Positions 43,547-51,111 of a stretch of 64,000 bases of DNA are shown here, one piece after another. This DNA is from Marinobacter oulmenensis (GTDB lineage Bacteria; Pseudomonadota; Gammaproteobacteria; Pseudomonadales; Oleiphilaceae), in NCBI RefSeq assembly GCF_014201735.1, contig NZ_JACHFE010000003.1, positions 372,001-436,000 on the forward strand. The letters are read 5' to 3'. The stretch's first letter is position 1, and each line of letters opens with the position of its first letter. The notes beneath the pieces were generated by a model, which was not told the origin of the DNA, searched no databases, and was given only the letters and a program-made list of their open reading frames with translations. The translations under genes and the position numbers were made by a program.

Positions 43547-44911
43547 TCATCCGTCCAGGAGCAGGGCCGCCATCCGGTTCTGCTCCTCAACGATGTGGGG
43601 CAGTGACCGGGTCAGCAGCTCTCCCTGCTTGATCACCACCCGGCCATTGATGATGCTCCAGGCAACCCGGGGCGGCGTGCAGAACACCAGTGACGCCAGC
43701 GGATCGCTCTGGCCGCCGGCCATGGCGATATCGTCGGTGCGGAAGGCCACGATGTCGGCGCAGTAACCGGGCTGGATCCGGCCCAGGGCATCGCCACGGC
43801 CCAATACCTCGGCGCCACCCCGGGTAGCCACTTTCAGGGCCTCACGGGCGGTCATGGCGCCCGGCTCCTGATCCCGGACCCGGGCAGACAACATCGCCAG
43901 CCGCGCCTCGTCCAGCAGGTTTCCGGTGTCGTTGGAGGCGCTGCCATCCACCCCCAGCCCCACTTTGACACCGGCATCCAGCATGCGCCGCACCGGGGCT
44001 ATGCCCGACGCCAGCCGCATGTTGGAACAGGGGCAGTGAGCCACCCCGGTGCCGGTGCGGGCAAACAGTTCGATGCCCGGATCGTCCAGGTGCACACAAT
44101 GGGCGTGCCAGACATCGTCTCCGACCCAGCCTACATCCTCGGTGAATTCGGTGGGCGTCATGCTGTAGCGCTCCTGACTGAATGCCAGGTCTTTCCAGTT
44201 CTCGGCCGTGTGGGTGTGCAGTCCCACCTTCAGGGACCGGGCCATGGTCGCTGCCTCCCGCATCAGATCGGTGGTGACCGTGAACGGGGAACAGGGCGCC
44301 AGGGCCACACGTACCATGGCATCCGGGCTGTGATCGTGATGAGCTTCCACCACCCGCTGCATATCCCGGAGAATGGCATGTTCATCAGCCTCCACCAGCT
44401 CATCCGGCGGCAGCCCGCCCTGGCTCTGGCCCAGACTCATGGCGCCCCGGGCACCGTGGAAACGGATGCCCATTTCAGTGGCGGCCTGAACACTGTCGTC
44501 CAGGGTGATGCCATTGACATGCAGGTAGGCGTGATCCGCCGCTGTGGTACAACCGGACAGCATGAGTTCGGCCATGGCGGTGCGACTGGCGGCCCGCTGC
44601 ATGGCCGGGGTGATATTGCGCCAGACCGGAAACAGGGCGCTGAGCCAGTCAAACAGTTCACCGTTCTGGGCCGCTGGCAGGGCCCGTGTCAGTGACTGGA
44701 ACATGTGGTGGTGGGTATTGATCAGACCCGGGATCACCACATGACCGCTCAGATCGATAATCCGGGGGGCTTCCGTCGGACAGGTTTCCGCCGGGCCAAC
44801 AGCCTCAATCCGGTTGTTGCGGATGAGGACATAGCCATTCTCGATCTCGCGGTCATCGTCGTCCATGGTGGCGATGACCCGGGCATTTTTCAGTAACAGG
44901 GTATCGGTCAT
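43547..44911 (-). CDS. 8-oxoguanine deaminase
   Basis: 454 residues. VIPGLINTHHHMFQSLTRALPAAQNGELFDWLSALFPVW, STCTTAADHAYLH-type segment (SGCTTAADHAYLHVNG), GLHTHTAENWKDLAF, HAHCVHLDDPGIELFARTGTGVAHCPCSNMRLASGIAPVRRML and GLGVDGSASNDTGNLLDEARLAML. These match the Pseudomonas PA0142-type 8-oxoguanine deaminases, which make urate directly from 8-oxoguanine. The product would enter the PuuD/UraH/UraD route. Third gene of the leftward operon with the hydrolase and dioxygenase. Confidence 0.88.
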   Translation of the reverse strand: MTDTLLLKNARVIATMDDDDREIENGYVLIRNNRIEAVGPAETCPTEAPRIIDLSGHVVIPGLINTHHHMFQSLTRALPAAQNGELFDWLSALFPVWRNITPAMQRAASRTAMAELMLSGCTTAADHAYLHVNGITLDDSVQAATEMGIRFHGARGAMSLGQSQGGLPPDELVEADEHAILRDMQRVVEAHHDHSPDAMVRVALAPCSPFTVTTDLMREAATMARSLKVGLHTHTAENWKDLAFSQERYSMTPTEFTEDVGWVGDDVWHAHCVHLDDPGIELFARTGTGVAHCPCSNMRLASGIAPVRRMLDAGVKVGLGVDGSASNDTGNLLDEARLAMLSARVRDQEPGAMTAREALKVATRGGAEVLGRGDALGRIQPGYCADIVAFRTDDIAMAGGQSDPLASLVFCTPPRVAWSIINGRVVIKQGELLTRSLPHIVEEQNRMAALLLDG

Positions 44912-44931
44912 TGTTGCGTGGTTTCCGTTGT

Positions 44932-45705
44932 TCAGGAGGATGAGTGTGTGAGGGCGGTGGTGGCCGCAAAGCGGGCCAGGTGATCAGCGACCGCTTCCGG
45001 GGCGATCACCTGGGGCACATGGCCGGTATCCAGGGAAACGACGGTTGCGCCGGGCACACGACGCTGCATTTCGCGCTGCACCGGCAGCACCACCGAGCGG
45101 TCTTTAAGAGCTTCCATATAAAGCCGCGGCAGTTGCCCGAACCGCTGCCCGGTCCAGTTCGGCACCAGGGCCCGGCTGCCCTCCGCCTGCGGCCCGAATC
45201 GGGGAATCACCTGCCGGGCCTCGTCCTCGGCGAGGTCCTGCAGGAAGATCTCCCGTATCGCCGCCGGCGGCACCCGGGAGACAGGCTCTGCACTGTCCCA
45301 GGCCAGATGGGGCCCGATGCCGGCGGCTTCGGGATGCGCGCCGATCATGGAGGCCACCAGCTCTCCGAAGCCGATGCCGGAAGGCAGCATCATGCCCGCC
45401 AGATAGGCCACGCCCAGGGTGCGCTCCGCCAGCGCTTCCGCCAGTTGGGTCGCCACCACGCCACCCCCGGAATGGCCCACCAGCAGCACAGGACCGGTGA
45501 TCTCAGACAAGTCAGCCTGCAACTCATCGACACATCCCGCCAGAGACGCTTCCCGGGGGTCGCCCAGACGCTCCCCGCAACCGGGCAGGTCCGGAGCCAG
45601 CACCCGGAATCCCCGAGCTTCAAGGCAGGGTGTCAGGCGATCCCAAACCCAGCCACCGGCCCAGGCACCGTGGATCAGTACCACGGTAACGTCGGACTCA
45701 GGCAT
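44932..45705 (-). CDS. Alpha/beta hydrolase
   Basis: 257 residues. VTVVLIHGAWAGGWVWDRL (oxyanion hole), nucleophile elbow VGHSGGGVVATQLAEAL (Ser about 97), acid and C-terminal histidine in VSLDTGHVPQVIAPEAVADHL. Resembles salicylate-esterase/MenH-like hydrolases. It overlaps the upstream dioxygenase by eight bases and precedes 8-oxoguanine deaminase, so it likely hydrolyses an ester or amide made in the same pathway. The natural substrate cannot be read. Confidence 0.83.
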   Translation of the reverse strand: MPESDVTVVLIHGAWAGGWVWDRLTPCLEARGFRVLAPDLPGCGERLGDPREASLAGCVDELQADLSEITGPVLLVGHSGGGVVATQLAEALAERTLGVAYLAGMMLPSGIGFGELVASMIGAHPEAAGIGPHLAWDSAEPVSRVPPAAIREIFLQDLAEDEARQVIPRFGPQAEGSRALVPNWTGQRFGQLPRLYMEALKDRSVVLPVQREMQRRVPGATVVSLDTGHVPQVIAPEAVADHLARFAATTALTHSSS

Positions 45706-46663
45706 AGGTCCTCCGGTACATCTCCATCAGGTGGGCTTCCACGGTCGTTGGCGGGTAATGGGGCTGGTCGCCGGCTGCCAGGCAGGTGGGCAGGCACCGT
45801 ACCTCGTGGTCCGGATTGCCGCTGAAGAAGAAGGGCACCGAATAGCGCTCCTCGCCCGAGGTATTGACCACCCGATGCAGGGTTGAGCGATAACGGTCGT
45901 TGGTCCAGCGGGCGATCATGTCACCAAGGTTGACCACGAATGCTCCGGCAACCGGCTCCGCATCAAGCCACTGGCCGGTATGTGGATCCCGCACCTGGAG
46001 TCCCGGCTTGTCATCCAGCAGCAGGATGGTGATACCGCCGAAGTCCGTGTGGGCGCCGCACCCCTTTTCACCGGGCTCGGGCCGGGCCGGCTGGGGCGGG
46101 TAGTGCAACAGCCTCAGGGTCGACAACGGCTGGTGGCAGAAATCATCAAAAAAGGCCTCATCGAGCCCAAGCGACAGGGCCAGCGCGGACATGATCCGGG
46201 CGCTGAGCTCATTGAGCGCATCAAAGTACCCGGTCATGGTACGGCGGAACTCCGGCAGAGTGGCGGGCCACTGGTTCGCCCCCTGATTGAAGCGCCCCGC
46301 CTGCACCCTTGGGTCTGAGGCATCCAGCTCCTCGCCGATATAGAAGCCTTCTTTCAGATCCGGGGGCGAACCGGGTTCCAGGGTCTGTCCCTTGAGAGGC
46401 TCGTAGCCCCGGTTTGCCGGGGATCGGCTCTTGTTGATCACTTCTTTCTGCGCGTCCGGCAGATCAAACAGCGCCCGGGACTGTTCGAAGACACGCTTGA
46501 TCAGCTCACCGTCGATGCCGTGCTCACAGACGTAAAAGAAGCCATGCCGGAGACAGGCCTGTTCCAGGCTTCTGGCCAGTTGCTGGCGGTCGTTTTCGCT
46601 GCCATCCAGCAGAGACAGGTCAATCATCGGCAGTGCAGGCGGTGTCAGGTGAGACTGGGTCAT
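45698..46663 (-). CDS. Isopenicillin-N-synthase-like Fe(II) dioxygenase
   Basis: 321 residues. Iron triad H205-x-D207 (GAHTDFGGITIL) and H263 (STLHRV), R273-x-S275 (RYSVPFF). N-terminal DIOX_N block IDLSLLDGSENDRQQLARSLEQACLRHGFFYVCEHGI. Third and last dioxygenase of the island, first gene of the leftward operon with the alpha/beta hydrolase and 8-oxoguanine deaminase. It has its own sigma-54 promoter with a RutR-like operator between promoter and gene. Confidence 0.87.
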   Translation of the reverse strand: MTQSHLTPPALPMIDLSLLDGSENDRQQLARSLEQACLRHGFFYVCEHGIDGELIKRVFEQSRALFDLPDAQKEVINKSRSPANRGYEPLKGQTLEPGSPPDLKEGFYIGEELDASDPRVQAGRFNQGANQWPATLPEFRRTMTGYFDALNELSARIMSALALSLGLDEAFFDDFCHQPLSTLRLLHYPPQPARPEPGEKGCGAHTDFGGITILLLDDKPGLQVRDPHTGQWLDAEPVAGAFVVNLGDMIARWTNDRYRSTLHRVVNTSGEERYSVPFFFSGNPDHEVRCLPTCLAAGDQPHYPPTTVEAHLMEMYRRTYA

Positions 46664-46690
46664 GGTGTGCTCCGGGGCGCATAATCAAAA

Positions 46691-46706
46691 TTGTCCAGAT
46701 GGTCAG
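46691..46706 (-). promoter_or_regulatory. RutR-like operator of the leftward dioxygenase operon
   Basis: Plus strand TTGTCCA-GA-TGGTCAG, 28 bp before the gene start and 11 bases after the -12 GC on the minus strand. Confidence 0.65.
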
Positions 46707-46716
46707 TAATTCACAA

Positions 46717-46732
46717 AGCATGCCACAGTCCG
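46717..46732 (-). promoter_or_regulatory. Sigma-54-like promoter of the leftward dioxygenase operon
   Basis: Minus strand CGGACTGTGGCATGCT, GG-N10-GC; the flanking bases (CGG, ATGCT) are the weakest of the eight. Confidence 0.5.
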
Positions 46733-46909
46733 CACAGGGATTGCCCCTGCCAGGCCGGCGGAGCGCGGGGTTTTCCAGCCAGGAGTCCCGTTCAGAACCG
46801 GCATTCAGGCCTCATGTCGGGGCGCATAGGTGTTTTCTGCACCGGATTTGAGCGTTTCCATCCAGACTCCCCACCCCCGAAATCACAGCCTTCACGCTCA
46901 TTGGCCCGC

Positions 46910-46924
46910 TTTTTGTCGCAAAAA
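46910..46924. repeat. Perfect inverted repeat TTTTTG-TCG-CAAAAA
   Basis: Six-base arms around a three-base centre in the divergent region, at a distance suited to an activator site for the rightward sigma-54 promoter. Not seen elsewhere in the window. Confidence 0.35.
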
Positions 46925-47009
46925 CCCACAGGCATCGACCCCATAAACCGACGCTCTGTAAGGGGCTTGCGCGATTTTCGTTGCAGTTTCTGGCAACCGC
47001 ACCCGAATC

Positions 47010-47025
47010 TGGCCTGCCCTTTGCT
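47010..47025 (+). promoter_or_regulatory. Sigma-54 promoter of the first NitT-type ABC operon
   Basis: TGGCCTGCCCTTTGCT, GG-N10-GC with consensus TGGC and TTGCT, 69 bp before the binding-protein start. Confidence 0.75.
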
Positions 47026-47040
47026 TCAAAGATATAAAAC

Positions 47041-47056
47041 CTGACCGATTGTTCAA
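47041..47056 (+). promoter_or_regulatory. RutR-like operator of the first NitT-type ABC operon
   Basis: CTGACCG-AT-TGTTCAA, 16 bases after the -12 GC, so just downstream of the expected start of transcription. Two arm positions deviate from consensus. Confidence 0.55.
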
Positions 47057-47093
47057 TAAATCAGATAACGAAAATCATGAAAGGGGAATCCAC

Positions 47094-48098
47094 ATGCGCA
47101 AAGGTTTCACACGTTCCGTTCTGATCGCGGCGTCGCTGGCCGGCGGCCTGATGACCCAGGCTGCCCTGGCGGCTGACCAGGTTACCTATCAGCTGGACTG
47201 GCTGCCGGGCGGGGACAAGTCCCCGGTCTACGTTGGTGTCCAGCAGGGCTTCTTTGAGGACGAGGGTCTGGAAGTCAGCATCGCCAGCGGACGCGGCTCC
47301 ACCGATGCCATCACCAAGATCGCCACCGGGCAGGCAGACATTGGCAGTGCCGACATCGGTTCCCTGATGGCCGCCAAAGCCCAGGATGATTCGCTGCCGG
47401 TAAAAGCCGTCTACAGCATCTTTAACCAGGCCCCCCACGCCTTCTTTACTCTTGAGAAAAACGGCATCAGCGAACTGACGGACATTGAGGGCAAAGAGGT
47501 GGCCACCTCGCCGTTCACATCATCCAATGCCTTCCTGCCCCTGGTACTGAAGGAAAACGGCATGGCCGAGGACGCCGTCAATCTGACCAAGGCCGATCCC
47601 GGTGCTCTGGGCCCCATGCTGATGAACGGCGGTACCGACGCCATCATCGCCTGGGTGACCAACATTGCCCTGTTCGAGAGCCAGGCCGACGCGACCGGCA
47701 ACAAACTGGTGGTACTGCCCTGGTCGGATGCCGGCCTGGAGCTCTACTCCTCGTCGGTTGTCGCCAGCGAAGCCTTCCTGAGCGAACGGCCGGACGTGGC
47801 CAAGCGCTTCATGCGTGCCTTTGACAAGGCCCTGAAATTCACCAGCGAGAACCCCCGTGCTGCCGCCGAAGACCTGCACTCCATGGTGCCGGAAGTCGAT
47901 GTTGACGTGGTTACCGCGCAGATTGACGACACCATGGAACTGGTCATCAACGCGGTCAGCGAACGCGATGGCCTGGGCGCGCTCACCAGGGAACGCGTGG
48001 CCCTGACCTGGGACTGGGTGGCACAGGCGGAAAAAGTCGAGAAAGACAAACTGGACCCGGAAAGCATCATCGACCGCACCCTGCTTGAGGCCCTGTAA
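47094..48098 (+). CDS. NitT/TauT-type (NMT1/ThiY family) ABC substrate-binding protein
   Basis: 334 residues from the ATG at 47094 (AAGGGG site). Signal peptide MRKGFTRSVLIAASLAGGLMTQAALA. Typical NMT1 features: VTYQLDWLPGGDKSPVYVGVQQGFFEDEGLEVSIASGRGSTDAITKIATGQADIGSADIGSLMAA. This family brings in thiamine precursors, pyrimidines, taurine and similar heterocycles; here the operon and its regulation point to a nucleobase or derivative. First of a five-gene operon. Confidence 0.87.
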   Translation: MRKGFTRSVLIAASLAGGLMTQAALAADQVTYQLDWLPGGDKSPVYVGVQQGFFEDEGLEVSIASGRGSTDAITKIATGQADIGSADIGSLMAAKAQDDSLPVKAVYSIFNQAPHAFFTLEKNGISELTDIEGKEVATSPFTSSNAFLPLVLKENGMAEDAVNLTKADPGALGPMLMNGGTDAIIAWVTNIALFESQADATGNKLVVLPWSDAGLELYSSSVVASEAFLSERPDVAKRFMRAFDKALKFTSENPRAAAEDLHSMVPEVDVDVVTAQIDDTMELVINAVSERDGLGALTRERVALTWDWVAQAEKVEKDKLDPESIIDRTLLEAL

Positions 48099-48100
48099 AC

Positions 48101-48889
48101 ATGACCTCGCCCGCCACCAACCGTTCGTTCGTCCGGCTCTCCGGAGTCGGACACCGGTACGACCCGGACCCGCAGGTGCCGCCAGCGGTAACCGCGATCG
48201 ATCTGGATATACGCCGGCACGAGTTCGTGGCCGTGGTCGGCCCGTCCGGCTGCGGCAAGTCCACGCTGCTGAGAATGATCTCCGGCCTGCTGACGCCCAG
48301 TGAGGGTGAAGTCTCCGTCTTTGGCAAGCAGGTGGACGGCCCCCGGGACGACATTGGCATCGTGTTCCAGAAGCCGACGCTGCTGCCCTGGCTGACTGTA
48401 CGCAAGAACGTGCTGTTTCCCCTGAAACACAAGTTCGGGCGTTACAGCCAGCAGGATGAGAAACGGGCCGACGATCTGTTGGCCATGGCGGGCCTGGCGT
48501 CTTTTGCCGGCAAAATGCCGGACGAACTGTCCGGCGGCATGCAGCAGCGCGTGGGCATTGTCCGGGCGCTGCTGCTGAACCCCGACATCCTGCTGATGGA
48601 CGAGCCGTTTTCGGCGCTGGATGCGATGACCCGCGAGCAGATCGGTTTTGATCTGCTCAAGATCTGGGAGGACAACCCCAAGACCGTGCTGTTCATCACT
48701 CACTCCATTGCCGAAGCGGTGCTGCTGGCCGACCGGGTGCTGGTGATGAGCAAACGCCCGGGCACCATCCTTGAGGTGCTCGATGTGGATCTACCCCGGC
48801 CCCGCACCAGCCACACCATTTCCGAGCCACGGTTCGGGCAACTGACCGAGCGTCTGAGGAAGCATATCTATGAGCCCGAAGCTGCCTGA
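48101..48889 (+). CDS. ABC transporter ATP-binding protein (NitT/TauT type)
   Basis: 262 residues. Walker A GPSGCGKST, Q-loop VFQKPTLLPWLTVRKNV, signature LSGGMQQRVGIVRAL, Walker B ILLMDEPFSALD, H-loop FITHSIAEAV. Energises the importer formed with the upstream binding protein and downstream permease. Starts two bases after the binding-protein stop and overlaps the permease gene by 20 bases. Confidence 0.93.
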   Translation: MTSPATNRSFVRLSGVGHRYDPDPQVPPAVTAIDLDIRRHEFVAVVGPSGCGKSTLLRMISGLLTPSEGEVSVFGKQVDGPRDDIGIVFQKPTLLPWLTVRKNVLFPLKHKFGRYSQQDEKRADDLLAMAGLASFAGKMPDELSGGMQQRVGIVRALLLNPDILLMDEPFSALDAMTREQIGFDLLKIWEDNPKTVLFITHSIAEAVLLADRVLVMSKRPGTILEVLDVDLPRPRTSHTISEPRFGQLTERLRKHIYEPEAA

Positions 48890-49661
48890 CGGCAAAGCGG
48901 GGCAGCTTGTGCTGATGAGCGCGCCCTGGCTGTTTTTCATCGCGCTGATTGTGCTCTGGGAACTAGTCTGCCGGATCTTCGAGTTGCCGGCCTATGTCCT
49001 GCCGGCGCCCTCGGCGATCACCGCAGCCTTTTTCGAGGTGGAGATGAGCCGCTGGTTCACCCATCTCTGGGCCACGTTGCGGGTGGCTCTGATGGGCTTT
49101 GCCGTCTCCATTGCCATCGCGCTGCCCATCGCCATTGCGATGATGCGCTCGGAACTGCTGAACCGGACACTCTACCCGCTGCTGGTGGTGATCCAGTCCA
49201 CACCGGTGGTGGCGGTGGCGCCGCTGATCATCGTGCTGATGGGCTCCGATGACCCGTCACGGGTGCTGATCACCTGTCTGCTGACGTTCTTCCCGCTGGT
49301 GGTCTCCACCGCCACCGGGATCAACGAGACACCGCCGGAACTGATTGAGCTGAGCCGGTCTCTGGACGCCCCCACCCGCCGGGAAACCTGGCAGATTCGC
49401 ATACCCTATGCCATTCCCCATATTTTCAGCGGTCTGCGGGTGGCGATCACGCTCGCCATTATCGGCGCGGTGGTTGCCGAATTCGTCGCCGCCGAAGAGG
49501 GCCTGGGCTACTTCATCCAGTTTTCCACATCGTTCTTCCGGATACCCCAGGCGTTTGCCGGGCTGTTCTTCCTGGCGGTGGTCAGCCTGCTGCTGTTCAA
49601 GTCCGTGCAGTGGGCACAGCAACTGTTTTTCCCCTGGAGCCTTCCCAAGAAGAAGCGCTGA
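48870..49661 (+). CDS. ABC transporter permease (NitT/TauT type)
   Basis: 263 residues, six helices. VLPAPSAITAAFFEVEMSRWFTHLWATLRVALMGFAVSIAIALPIAIAM, VVIQSTPVVAVAPLIIVLMG and the EAA-type loop ELIELSRSLDAPTRRETWQIRIPYAIPHIFSGLRVAITLAIIGAVVAEFVAAEEGLGY. Forms the inner-membrane pore of the importer. The next gene, a deaminase, is in the same transcription unit. Confidence 0.92.
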   Translation: MSPKLPDGKAGQLVLMSAPWLFFIALIVLWELVCRIFELPAYVLPAPSAITAAFFEVEMSRWFTHLWATLRVALMGFAVSIAIALPIAIAMMRSELLNRTLYPLLVVIQSTPVVAVAPLIIVLMGSDDPSRVLITCLLTFFPLVVSTATGINETPPELIELSRSLDAPTRRETWQIRIPYAIPHIFSGLRVAITLAIIGAVVAEFVAAEEGLGYFIQFSTSFFRIPQAFAGLFFLAVVSLLLFKSVQWAQQLFFPWSLPKKKR

Positions 49662-49688
49662 GCCACCGAATCACAGGAGGTAGACCCA

Positions 49689-50192
49689 GTGAGTGAACTC
49701 GAAAAACTGGACGAGGCCGACCTGGCGCTGATGCGCCGGGTGCTGGCCCTGGCCGAGTCCCTGGCCAATGACGGGATCCATCCGTTCGCGGCATTGCTGG
49801 TGGACGATCAGGGCCAGGTCCTGATGGAGCAGGGCAACGCTTACCTGCCGGACCATGACATGACCGGCCACGCCGAGCGGGTACTGATGACCCGCGCCAG
49901 CAAAACCTGGCGCCCGGACTTTCTGGCCCGATGCACCATGTATGTATCCGCCGAACCCTGCTGCATGTGTGCCGGGTCCGCCTACTGGGCCGGCCTTGGC
50001 CGGGTAGTGTACGGGTTGAGTGAACACCGTCTGAAACAGATCACCGGCAATCACCCGGAAAACCCGACTCTGGACCTGCCGTGCCGGCAGGTGTTCGAGT
50101 CCGGGCAAAGACCGGTAACGGTGATCGGCCCGGTCCTGGAAGACGAAGCCGCAACGGTGCACAAAACCTTCTGGCAGAACCACGGACACTAA
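49689..50192 (+). CDS. Cytidine-deaminase-fold nucleobase deaminase (guanine deaminase-like)
   Basis: 167 residues, GTG start with AGGAGG nine bases upstream. Zinc motifs GHAERV (His/Glu) and SAEPCCMCAGSAYWAG (PCxxC) of the cytidine/deoxycytidylate deaminase fold. The overall pattern, ending HKTFW, is close to the small (about 156-residue) guanine deaminases such as B. subtilis GuaD, and differs from tRNA adenosine deaminase TadA. A fifth deaminase in the island. Being in an import operon, it probably acts on whatever the transporter brings in. Confidence 0.82.
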   Translation: MSELEKLDEADLALMRRVLALAESLANDGIHPFAALLVDDQGQVLMEQGNAYLPDHDMTGHAERVLMTRASKTWRPDFLARCTMYVSAEPCCMCAGSAYWAGLGRVVYGLSEHRLKQITGNHPENPTLDLPCRQVFESGQRPVTVIGPVLEDEAATVHKTFWQNHGH

Positions 50193-50202
50193 GGAGCGCA
50201 CG

Positions 50203-50856
50203 ATGACAGCAAGCCGGGTAACCGTGGTTGTCGACTCCCGCTACGGCAGCACGCTGGCACTGGCCCGCGCCGTGGCTGCCGGTGCCGAATCCGAAGGGGC
50301 CGAGGTGCGCCTGTGCCGGGTGGATATTGAAGAGGCGGAGTTCAGCGTGGACACCGAACGGACGGACTTCATCGCCGCCCAGGCCGAATACCGGGCCCTG
50401 CCAAGGGCCACCGCCGAGGACCTGGCCTGGGCCCGGGGCATCGTCTGGGGCTCGCCAACCCGTTACGGGCTGATGAGCACGCCGTTAAGGGCATTTATTG
50501 ATGAAATCGCGCCGCTCTGGCGCCAGGGCGCGCTGATCGGCAAGGTCGGCGCCGCCTTCACCTCCACCGGGGGGATGCACTCCGGCAACGAGATGACCCT
50601 GCTGTCGCTGCTGATGCCTTTTCTCCAGCACGGCATGGTACTGGCCGGCGTGCCCCACAGCGTGCCGGAACTGGTCCGCACTGAAAAAGGCGGTTCGCCC
50701 TATGGCGCCACCACCGTGACCGGCTTTGACGGCACCCGGGGCGTGGACGCCAATGAACTGGCCATCGCCCATGCCCTGGGCGCCAGAGTGGCCCGGCTCT
50801 CGGGCTGGCTGCAGCCGGAACCCGCCTCGGTTGAGCTCGCCGCCTACAGCCAGTAA
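50203..50856 (+). CDS. WrbA/flavodoxin-like FMN oxidoreductase
   Basis: 217 residues. Flavodoxin-fold FMN loop VVVDSRYGSTLALARAVAAGAES, second loop VWGSPTRYGLMSTPLRAFIDE and GKVGAAFTSTGGMHSGNEMTLLSLLMPFLQHGMVLAGVP, as in NAD(P)H:quinone oxidoreductase WrbA. It may reduce a quinone or nitrogen heterocycle. Last gene of the 47094 operon, ahead of a terminator; starts ten bases after the deaminase. Confidence 0.83.
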   Translation: MTASRVTVVVDSRYGSTLALARAVAAGAESEGAEVRLCRVDIEEAEFSVDTERTDFIAAQAEYRALPRATAEDLAWARGIVWGSPTRYGLMSTPLRAFIDEIAPLWRQGALIGKVGAAFTSTGGMHSGNEMTLLSLLMPFLQHGMVLAGVPHSVPELVRTEKGGSPYGATTVTGFDGTRGVDANELAIAHALGARVARLSGWLQPEPASVELAAYSQ

Positions 50857-50897
50857 CCCGCGTTTTGATGTTCAGGTTTGATGTTGTGTTGTCCTTG

Positions 50898-50921
50898 GCC
50901 GCCTTCGGGCGGCATTTTTTT
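50898..50921 (+). terminator. Rho-independent terminator of the first NitT-type operon
   Basis: GCCGCC-TTCG-GGCGGC stem with seven T residues. Confidence 0.9.
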
Positions 50922-51038
50922 GGGCAAAAGTGGAGCACATGCACAGGGCCGGTTCGAAACCTGCGAAAACATCCCTCGAAAACCTTTGCCAAATAAATAC
51001 AACTGTCTGATTTTAGACAATTTATAAAAAAATAGGAT

Positions 51039-51054
51039 TGGTACAACCATTGCT
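51039..51054 (+). promoter_or_regulatory. Sigma-54 promoter of the second NitT-type ABC operon
   Basis: TGGTACAACCATTGCT, GG-N10-GC, consensus TGG and TTGCT, 58 bp before the binding-protein start. The bases just after (TTTAAAAAC) match those after the 41160 promoter. Confidence 0.75.
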
Positions 51055-51062
51055 TTAAAAAC

Positions 51063-51078
51063 CTGAGCAACTGGTCAA
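51063..51078 (+). promoter_or_regulatory. RutR-like operator of the second NitT-type ABC operon
   Basis: CTGAGCA-AC-TGGTCAA, nine bases after the -12 GC. The right arm equals the E. coli RutR consensus arm exactly. Confidence 0.65.
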
Positions 51079-51111
51079 CTTAAACCAAAAAAGCCAGGAA
51101 AGGAGAGAACC

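Larger units (their letters stand above)
46664..47093. other. 430-bp divergent promoter region
   Basis: Holds two divergent sigma-54 promoters with two RutR-like operators, and between them a perfect inverted repeat TTTTTG-TCG-CAAAAA at 46910-46924, about 86 bp upstream of the rightward -24 box. No coding sequence is convincing. Confidence 0.65.
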
